Shown here: positions 57,394 to 64,000 of the stretch, one piece after another
How positions within the stretch are numbered: position 1 is the stretch's first letter
Layout: every line of letters begins with the position of its first letter
Source of the DNA: Nitrogeniibacter mangrovi
Lineage (GTDB): Bacteria; Pseudomonadota; Gammaproteobacteria; Burkholderiales; Rhodocyclaceae
Length of the DNA: 64,000 nt
Direction of reading: 5' to 3'
Assembly (NCBI RefSeq): GCF_010983895.1
Contig: NZ_CP048836.1
Span: 3,782,001-3,846,000, forward strand
Translations under genes and position numbers: made by a program
Notes under the pieces: model-generated
Database searches by the model: none
Seen by the model: only the letters and a program-made list of their open reading frames with translations
What the model was told of the DNA's origin: nothing

Positions 57394-58467
57394 ATGATCG
57401 ACCTTCTGCTGTTTCTCGTCGGCCTCGTCGCCCTCACCGCGGGCGCCGAAATCCTGGTACGTGGCGCCTCGCGCCTGGCCCTGACCTTCGGCCTGTCGCC
57501 GCTCGTGGTCGGGCTCACCATCGTCGCCTTCGGCACCAGCGCCCCCGAGATCGCGGTGGCCATCGAGGCCGCCCTGAACGGCCAGGCCGACCTGACCATC
57601 GGCAACGTGGTCGGCAGCAACATCTGCAACATCCTGCTCATCCTCGGGCTCGGCTCGCTGGTCGGCCCGCTGGTGGTCGCCGGCCAGGTGGTGCGCCAGG
57701 AGGTGCCGGTGATGATCGCCGCTTCGGCGCTTGTGGTCCTGCTGGCCTGGAACGGCGTCATCGGCCGCGGCGAGGGTGTCGTCCTGTTCGTGCTGCTGGT
57801 GGCCTATGTGGTGTTTCTGGTGCGCCAGTCGCGCCGGGCCTCCCGGCGCGAGCAGCAGCACTACGGCGAAGAGTTGCCCAAGGCGACCTGGGACCAGCAC
57901 TGGGCGGTGCAGGGCGCGATGGTGCTCGGCGGTCTGGCGCTGCTCGTCATCGGCGCCGACTGGCTGGTGGCGGCCGCGGTCACCTTCGCCAAATGGCTGG
58001 GCGTGAGCGATCTGGTCATCGGCCTCACGGTCGTGGCGGTGGGCACCTCGCTACCCGAGGTGGCCACCTCGGTGATGGCCGCCTGGCGCGGCGAACGGGA
58101 CATGGCCATCGGCAACGCGGTGGGCAGCAACGTGTTCAACCTGCTCGGCTGCCTCGGCCTCGGCGCCCTCATCTCCCCCACCGGCTTGCCGGTGGCGCCG
58201 GCGGCGCTCGATTTCGACCTGTGGGTGATGCTCGCGGTGGCCGTCGCCTGCCTGCCCATCTTCCTCGCCCGCCGGCGCATCGCGCGCTGGGAGGGCCTGC
58301 TGTTCCTGGTCTATTACGCCGCCTACCTGATCTACCTGGTACTCGACGCCCGCGGCAGCGGGGCCCTCAAGACCTTCAGCCAGGCCATGCTCTGGTTCGT
58401 GATCCCACTGAGCGTCCTCACCCTCATCGCGCTGTCGGTACACGACCGGCGCACGCGCCGACGCTAG
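57394..58467 (+). CDS. Calcium/sodium antiporter-type CaCA exchanger (YrbG-like)
   Basis: 357 residues with about ten helices in two inverted halves. The alpha repeats carry [16 protein letters not shown] with [15 protein letters not shown], and [15 protein letters not shown] with [15 protein letters not shown]. The two GTS-PE motifs hold the ion-binding Glu residues of CaCA exchangers. The length and layout match E. coli YrbG. It should move Ca2+ (or K+) against Na+ or H+ across the inner membrane. A hydrophilic loop (about 145-170) splits the halves. Confidence 0.92.
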   Translation: MIDLLLFLVGLVALTAGAEILVRGASRLALTFGLSPLVVGLTIVAFGTSAPEIAVAIEAALNGQADLTIGNVVGSNICNILLILGLGSLVGPLVVAGQVVRQEVPVMIAASALVVLLAWNGVIGRGEGVVLFVLLVAYVVFLVRQSRRASRREQQHYGEELPKATWDQHWAVQGAMVLGGLALLVIGADWLVAAAVTFAKWLGVSDLVIGLTVVAVGTSLPEVATSVMAAWRGERDMAIGNAVGSNVFNLLGCLGLGALISPTGLPVAPAALDFDLWVMLAVAVACLPIFLARRRIARWEGLLFLVYYAAYLIYLVLDARGSGALKTFSQAMLWFVIPLSVLTLIALSVHDRRTRRR

Positions 58468-58849
58468 GGCAAGGCGCGCCCACCCCACGACACCGAAATC
58501 ATCACGAGCGCGCCCTGGCGTGCCTTTCGCAGGTGTCGGCGTTTTTTACACCCGCCCTTCCGATGCCGCCGACATCGACCTGATTTCCGAGTCGTAACAA
58601 TTATTTGCGAACCGCGGTATGCCTTTTGCTTGCATGCCATGAGCACTCATGCGTCTTTTTCAAGCGCTCGCTTCGCTGAGCCCGCATGCCAGCAGCACCC
58701 GATGACCCGACACAGATCGGGAACACGAACGCGCCGACGACCCGCCTCGCAACACGTGCGAATACCTGAGCGCGCAACCGCCTGATCACTGAACATCGCG
58801 TCGTACCCGGCCGCGCGCCGGCGGCGCTCCCGACCCCGGGAGAGACACC
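58468..58849. other. Intergenic region before the giant adhesin gene
   Basis: About 380 bp without a convincing gene. A T6 tract at about 58541-58546 may help terminate the antiporter transcript. The stretch 58590-58650 is AT-richer and is the most likely promoter area, but I could not fix -35 and -10 boxes. GGGAGAG lies just ahead of the adhesin GTG. Confidence 0.5.
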
Positions 58850-61800
58850 GTGAGCTATTCGGCCCAAGCCTATCTGCGCCGCCAGTACCTGTGCGTGCTG
58901 CGCCGCTGCGCCTTCCTCAACGCCTTCGCCAGCTGGATGCTGCTGGCCGCGCCCGCCGCCATGGCCGCGCAGCCGGGCATCGTCACCGACGGGCGCACCC
59001 AGACGACGCTGACCCAGGCCGGCGCGGTCACCGACATCACCACGGCGACGGTCAAGGGGCAGAACGCGTTCAACTCCTTCTCGCGCTTCAACATCGGCGC
59101 CGGGCAGACGGTCAATCTCCACCTGCCGGCGCAGGCGGCCAATCTGCTCAACCTGGTGCGCAACGAACGCAGCGTCATCAACGGCGTGATGAACGCCTAC
59201 AAGAACGGCCAGATCGGCGGCAACGTCTTCTTCTTCAACCCGCACGGGATGGTGGTCGGCGCGCAGGGGCAGATCAACGTCGGCAGCCTCACCGTGGCCA
59301 CCCCGACCCCGGCCTTCATGGACCGCCTCGTCGGCCCCGGCGGGGTCATCGACGACGCGGCGGTGAACCAGGCCCTGTCGGGCGAGATCCCGCTCTCGCC
59401 CACCGGGCTGATCACGGTCAAGGGCACCATCCGCGCCGCCCGCGCCGCGCAGCTGGCGGCGGCCACGGTCAACATCGACGCCGGTGCGCGCATCGAGGCC
59501 GGCGCGGCCACGCGCAGCGGTTTCGGCGCGCTGGTGAACATCGACGGCCTCGAAGAGGGCGCCCGGCTGCTCCAGGACGGCGACACCGTGCGCATCGTCG
59601 CCGCCGACGCGGTGAACGTGGCCGGCGAGGTGCGTGCCGATGGCGTCTCGGGCGAAGCGGCCGGGCGCATCCGCATCGAGGCCGGCGGCGACATTACCGT
59701 GGCCGACGGCGGCCGGGTGGCGGCCGACGGCCACGGCGCCGGCTCCAACGGCGGCGACATCCGTATCTACGCCGAGAACACCGCCACCCTCGCCGACGGC
59801 GGCGAGGTGTCCGCCCGCGGCGGCGAGGTGTCGGGCGACGGCGGCTACATCGAATTCTCCGCCGCCGACACCGTGCGCCTCGAGGGCGGCGCGCTCAAGG
59901 CCGGCGCGGTCGATGGCCAGCGCGGCGCGATCCTCATCGACCCGAGCCACATCGACGTGACCGCCGACCGCCTCACCGACGGCGCCGACCTGGCGCTGAT
60001 CGCCGACGACAGCATCACCGTGCACAGCAACGTCACGATCTCCACGCGTGACGTGGCCAACCCGGCCACCGACGATCACCTGACCGCCGCCTCGCAGGGC
60101 GATTCGGGCGACCTCACGGTGCGCGCCCGCCAGGTCGAACTGCAACAGGGCAGCCGCCTGCTCGCCCACGGCGACAACGGCCACAGCGGCGGCGATGTGA
60201 CCGTCGAGGGGCGCGAGCTGGACGCCATCGGCGCCAACCGCAGCGCCGACGCCAGCGTCTCGATCACCGGCGCCACCATTACCGGCAAGGACATCCTGAT
60301 CCGCTCGCGAGCCGAGACCTCGGGGCTCACCGAGCTGCTCGAAAATGCCCCGGGCACCACGGTGGCCGACGCCCAGGCCTGGCTCGACAACGAGCTCGAC
60401 GATCCGGTCGACGGCGTCGGCGGCGCCTTCCTCACCGTCACCACCTCGGCCACCGCCACCACCGAGGTGCTCGGCAGCACCATTCACGGCAGCGGCAAGG
60501 TGACCATCACCAGCGAGGCCGGCGCGCGCTCCGGCTTCGAGAAGACCGCCACCGCCACCACCACGGTGGGCGACTACAACGGCATGGCCAGCGACATCCG
60601 CGGCCTCACCGTGAACATCGGCTCGAACGCCAGCACCTCGCTGGTCTACACCATCCTCGGCACCGCCACCCAGCTGCTCGACCAGAGCTGGCTGCCCGAT
60701 CCGAACGGCTCGACCATCCAGACCCTGGACGACACCCTGTTCGACTTCAACTCGGTGCCGCTGGTCTCCCTGTCCACCGCCATCGCCCACACCACGGTGG
60801 ACGACGCCACCCGGATCACCGGCGCCGACACCGTCACCATCGATTCGAACGCCACCTCGGCCGCCAAGCCGGGCTTCAGCAGCCCGTTCCTGTTCTCCGC
60901 CGCCTGGGGCGAGTCCACCGCCGAGGCGCGCACCCGCGTGGTCGGCACCAGCCAGATCGTCGCCACCCACGCCCTGTCGGTGAACGCGAGCACCGACACC
61001 GAGGTGGAGGTGACCGCCTCGGTCAACTCCATCAACAAGCCCATCGACGCGGTCTTCGTCCATGCCGACACCACCATGACCACCGAGGCCACGGTGGGCG
61101 ACGACACCGAGACCACCGGCGGCAGCATCGGCGTGCACGCCACCACCGACGGCCGCGTCATCGCCACTGCCGACGCCAAGAACACCGGCGGCAGCGGCGT
61201 CGGGCTCGCGGTGGCCATCAGCAACATCCAGTCGGACACCACCGCCACCCTGGGCGGCACCGCCAAAGCCCTGTCGGGCGACGTGGACGTGAACGCCCAG
61301 GCCGACGTGGAGGAGAACACCTCCGCCAACGCCGCCACCCTGGGCAATCCGAACACCCTGTCGGCCAAGATCACCAACTTCAAGGCCGGCATCCAGCGCA
61401 ACGTGGTGGGCAGCATCCTCGGCGCCACCGGCAAGATCAACCCGACCACCGCCGACCGCCTCACCAGCTTCCTGTTCCCGGGCATCAAGGAAGGCAAGTT
61501 CAACGCCGCCGGCGCGGTCGGCTGGGCCGAGGCGGCCAACACCGCCACCGCCTCGATCGCGCCGCTGGCCGATGTGACCGCCAGCGGCGGCATCTCGGTG
61601 CTCGCCAGCATCAAGGACCAGCCGAGCTCCAGCGCCGGCTCCAAGACCAGCTCCACCGGCACCGCCATCGGCGGCGCGGTCTCGCGCGGCCACTTCGCCA
61701 ACACCGCGACCGCCTTCATCGGCCAGGGCGCCACCGTGGACGCCAAGGGCGCGCTGCTCGTCGATGCCCACACGCTCGTGCCCTACCCCTGGCAGATCAA

Positions 61801-64000
61801 CTGGCACGACCCGGAGGAAATCCTCAACTTCCTCCAGGGCGGCGTGCTCGACATGTTCCTGTCCACCTATTCGATCAACTCCGCCAAGGGCAAGAGCGGC
61901 ATCGGCCTGGCGGTGGGCGTCAACATCTACGACCTGGCCAACACCGCCGACGCCTACATCGACGAAGGCGCGAAGATCAACACCCGCTACAAGGCCATCC
62001 CCGGCCTGGCGGCGCAGTCGGTGAAGGTCAGCGCCGCCAACGACGTGAGCATCACCGGCGCGGTCGGCATCCTGTCGAAGAAATTCCTCGGCACCAGCGG
62101 CGGCAAGGCCGCGCTGGGCGGCTCGGCCGGCCTGCTGTCCATCGACACCCAGGCCTCCGCCACCATCCGTGGCGACGCCGAGGTCAACAGCGCCACCACG
62201 GTGGACGTGGATGCCAACAACACCCAGCGCCTGGTCGCCGTGGCCGAAGCCGGCGGCCAGTCGGACGCCGTGGGCGTGGAAGGCGCGGTCTCGGTCAACA
62301 CCCTGACCAACACCTCGCTGGCCGCCATCGACGACGACGCGACGGTCGAGGCCGGCGGCGACGTGAGCGTGGACGCCGAGGGCACGCTGAAGAACATCTC
62401 CGTGGCCGGCGGCGTGGTCGCCACCAAGGGCCAGGTGGGCATCGGCTTCTCGGTGTCGGTCAATACCATCCACTCCACGGTGGACGCCTACATCGGCAAC
62501 TTCGATCCGCTCGGGCTCGATCTGGTCCCCGCGCTGGGTCATGTGAGCACCTCGAGCCATGTGAACCTCACCGCGCTGTCCGACATCTCCCAGGGGGCCT
62601 ACTCGGTGGCCGGCGCCCTGGCCACCTCGAGCTCCGCGCAGACCGACATGCCCGCCGGCGCCAGCGACACCCAGGATGGCGGCAGCAAGGCCGGTGCCAA
62701 CAAGGCCGGCAAGGGCAAGTTCGGCGTCGCGGTCTCGGCCGACGTGTCGCTCAACGACATCAGCGCCGACACCTCCGCCCACATCAGCGACGGCGTCCAG
62801 GTGACCCAGGCCGACGACGTGGCCCTGAACGCCACCAACACCCTGGCCCTGTCGGCCCTGTCCGGCGCGGTCACCATCTCCACCCAGCAAAGCGGCAACG
62901 GCCTGGCCGGCTCCTACGCGCAGAACAGCCTCGCCGGCACCACCGACGCCTACGTGGACGACGCCACCCTCAGCGTGAGCGGCGACGTCACCGCCGACGC
63001 CAAAACCACCGGCTTCATCGAGACCCTGTCGGCCTCGGTGGCCGGCACCAAGGGCAAGCTCGGCGTGGCCGGCTCGGTGTCCATCAACGACATCGACAAC
63101 CGCACCCGCGCCTACCTGAGCCGGGTGATGCTCACCGGCGTGGGCTCGGTGACCCTGTCGGCCAGCGACGATTCGGCCATCCGCGCCATCGCCGGCGCCG
63201 TGGCCTTCGGCGGCAAGGCCGGCGTCGGCCTGTCCTTCGGCTGGAACCATCTGCACAACGAAACCGAGAGCTGGATCGCCGACAGCGACGTGGACGCCAG
63301 CGACCTGGTCACCGTCAGCGCGCTGACCGACAACAGCATCGACACCATCTCCGCCGCCATCGGCGCCAGCAAGGGCCAGATGGCCGGCGCCGGCGCGGTG
63401 ACCATCAACACCATCGACAACGCCACCCGCAGCTGGATCGCCGGCCAGCACGCCGGCGACGGCATCGACGCGGTCAACGGCGTCATGCTCACCAGCACCG
63501 ACAGCTCGCGCATCTTCGGCCTCGCCGGTGCGCTGGCCGGGTCCACCAACGGCGCCGGCGTGGGCGTCGCCTTCGCCTGGAACGAGGTGAACAACACGGT
63601 GGACGCCGGCCTGACCGACAACACCGATGTCGACTCGAGCGCCGGTTCGGTGGTCGTGGACGCCGGGTCCACCACCCATATCGAGGCCATCGGCGCCGGC
63701 GGCGGCGTGGCCAACAAGGTCGGCATCGCCGGCTCGGGCTCGGTGGTCGAGACCGGCAACACGGTCAGCGCGCACATCGACGCCGGCAGCACCGCCAGCG
63801 CCGACGGCAACCTGCAGGTCGCAGCGGCGGACGACGTGGTCCTGTTCAGCCTCGCCGGCAACGTGGCCGGCGGCGGCCAGGCGGCCATCGGCGTCTCCAA
63901 CTCCACGCTGATCACCGACAACACGGTCGCGGCGCGCATCGACGGCACCGCCACCGGGCGCGGCAGGCACGGCACCATGGACGTGGCCACCGGCACCCGG
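58850..64000 (+). CDS. Giant LktA/FHA-type filamentous adhesin (two-partner secretion), cut by window end
   Basis: 1717 codons without a stop from a GTG at 58850, preceded by GGGAGAG; the frame continues past the window. A long, basic signal region (1-45, ending PAAMAAQ) is followed by the TPS/haemagglutination-activity domain: VKGQNAFNSFSRFNIGAGQT, NLLNLVRNERSVINGVMNAY and FFFNPHGMVVGAQGQINVGSL (about 65-145). The rest is right-handed-helix-type repeats, first short GG-rich units, then longer units with a recurring core of the form G-V-G-x-A-V-S-x-N-x-I-x-N-T-x-A-x-I. No cysteine follows the signal region. It should be secreted by a TpsB partner (not in the window) and act in adhesion or matrix building. 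Confidence 0.9.
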   Translation, partial: MSYSAQAYLRRQYLCVLRRCAFLNAFASWMLLAAPAAMAAQPGIVTDGRTQTTLTQAGAVTDITTATVKGQNAFNSFSRFNIGAGQTVNLHLPAQAANLLNLVRNERSVINGVMNAYKNGQIGGNVFFFNPHGMVVGAQGQINVGSLTVATPTPAFMDRLVGPGGVIDDAAVNQALSGEIPLSPTGLITVKGTIRAARAAQLAAATVNIDAGARIEAGAATRSGFGALVNIDGLEEGARLLQDGDTVRIVAADAVNVAGEVRADGVSGEAAGRIRIEAGGDITVADGGRVAADGHGAGSNGGDIRIYAENTATLADGGEVSARGGEVSGDGGYIEFSAADTVRLEGGALKAGAVDGQRGAILIDPSHIDVTADRLTDGADLALIADDSITVHSNVTISTRDVANPATDDHLTAASQGDSGDLTVRARQVELQQGSRLLAHGDNGHSGGDVTVEGRELDAIGANRSADASVSITGATITGKDILIRSRAETSGLTELLENAPGTTVADAQAWLDNELDDPVDGVGGAFLTVTTSATATTEVLGSTIHGSGKVTITSEAGARSGFEKTATATTTVGDYNGMASDIRGLTVNIGSNASTSLVYTILGTATQLLDQSWLPDPNGSTIQTLDDTLFDFNSVPLVSLSTAIAHTTVDDATRITGADTVTIDSNATSAAKPGFSSPFLFSAAWGESTAEARTRVVGTSQIVATHALSVNASTDTEVEVTASVNSINKPIDAVFVHADTTMTTEATVGDDTETTGGSIGVHATTDGRVIATADAKNTGGSGVGLAVAISNIQSDTTATLGGTAKALSGDVDVNAQADVEENTSANAATLGNPNTLSAKITNFKAGIQRNVVGSILGATGKINPTTADRLTSFLFPGIKEGKFNAAGAVGWAEAANTATASIAPLADVTASGGISVLASIKDQPSSSAGSKTSSTGTAIGGAVSRGHFANTATAFIGQGATVDAKGALLVDAHTLVPYPWQINWHDPEEILNFLQGGVLDMFLSTYSINSAKGKSGIGLAVGVNIYDLANTADAYIDEGAKINTRYKAIPGLAAQSVKVSAANDVSITGAVGILSKKFLGTSGGKAALGGSAGLLSIDTQASATIRGDAEVNSATTVDVDANNTQRLVAVAEAGGQSDAVGVEGAVSVNTLTNTSLAAIDDDATVEAGGDVSVDAEGTLKNISVAGGVVATKGQVGIGFSVSVNTIHSTVDAYIGNFDPLGLDLVPALGHVSTSSHVNLTALSDISQGAYSVAGALATSSSAQTDMPAGASDTQDGGSKAGANKAGKGKFGVAVSADVSLNDISADTSAHISDGVQVTQADDVALNATNTLALSALSGAVTISTQQSGNGLAGSYAQNSLAGTTDAYVDDATLSVSGDVTADAKTTGFIETLSASVAGTKGKLGVAGSVSINDIDNRTRAYLSRVMLTGVGSVTLSASDDSAIRAIAGAVAFGGKAGVGLSFGWNHLHNETESWIADSDVDASDLVTVSALTDNSIDTISAAIGASKGQMAGAGAVTINTIDNATRSWIAGQHAGDGIDAVNGVMLTSTDSSRIFGLAGALAGSTNGAGVGVAFAWNEVNNTVDAGLTDNTDVDSSAGSVVVDAGSTTHIEAIGAGGGVANKVGIAGSGSVVETGNTVSAHIDAGSTASADGNLQVAAADDVVLFSLAGNVAGGGQAAIGVSNSTLITDNTVAARIDGTATGRGRHGTMDVATGTR

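Noticed and set aside
58601-63970. Open frame of 1789 codons on the minus strand
   Set aside because: It lies opposite the adhesin gene, consists of low-complexity Gly/Val/Asp/His/Arg text, has no domain motifs, and is explained by the codon bias of the true gene on the plus strand.
59197-63996. CRISPR-like periodicity in the repeated adhesin coding region
   Set aside because: The similarity is at protein level with varying spacing; there are no identical direct repeats with unique spacers.

Overview
The window is very GC-rich DNA with dense genes in short operons. I see no rRNA, tRNA, insertion sequence or CRISPR array. The gene set points to a betaproteobacterium, most likely of the Rhodocyclales/Zoogloeaceae group (Azoarcus/Thauera/Zoogloea-like). 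The signs are two PEP-CTERM exoproteins, a DUF2917 protein next to a LysR regulator, an S-adenosylhomocysteine (SAH) riboswitch in front of metH, an AcoR-type sigma-54 activator beside a PQQ alcohol dehydrogenase, and a very large LktA/FHA-type adhesin. This is an inference from gene content, not a phylogeny.

Layout. 0.5-8.0 kb (minus strand): an alcohol-oxidation operon with a Rieske protein, a PQQ dehydrogenase with a lanthanide-type metal site, an outer-membrane protein, a DUF1097 membrane protein, an AldA-type aldehyde dehydrogenase and an AcoR-type activator. A good sigma-54 promoter lies in front of the first gene. 8.3-11.8 kb: a QseBC/PmrAB-like two-component system followed by an HtrA/DegP protease, with a PmrA-type box between them. 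11.8-13.9 kb: a small secreted protein and a YddA/SbmA-like ABC exporter. 14.0-16.8 kb: an unusual signalling module (HTH-receiver protein, degenerate HD-GYP, degenerate kinase ATPase, CheZ-like protein) bracketed by a shared sequence motif. 16.9-18.3 kb: murB and a PACE efflux protein.

18.5-28.4 kb: DsrE and thioesterase proteins, two PEP-CTERM proteins (one on an AT-richer patch), two ABC-F translation factors (YheS- and YbiT-like), two MFS transporters and one frameshifted small gene. 28.6-32.0 kb: a proVWX glycine betaine ABC transporter. 32-37 kb: EamA and LysE exporters, a cupin protein, a type-2 argC, a lipoprotein and a LysR regulator. 37.4-40.7 kb: a DUF2917 protein, a fluoroacetate-dehalogenase-like hydrolase coupled to a DsbA-family isomerase, and a dicarboxylate symporter.

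40.9-47.1 kb is the most unusual part. A frameshifted glycosyltransferase-TPR gene precedes an 889-residue protein that joins a TIR domain, a CHAT (caspase-like) protease domain, one membrane span and two LysM domains. Next come a protein with a degenerate receiver-like domain and a convergent second TIR membrane protein. I propose this as a candidate uncharacterised envelope-sensing or defence locus. 47.4-58.5 kb holds a lipoprotein, metH with its promoter, SAH riboswitch and terminator, an intact HD-GYP phosphodiesterase, a BamE-like lipoprotein, a branched-chain amino-acid binding protein and a CaCA antiporter. From 58.85 kb to the right edge runs a huge two-partner-secretion-type adhesin, cut by the window end.
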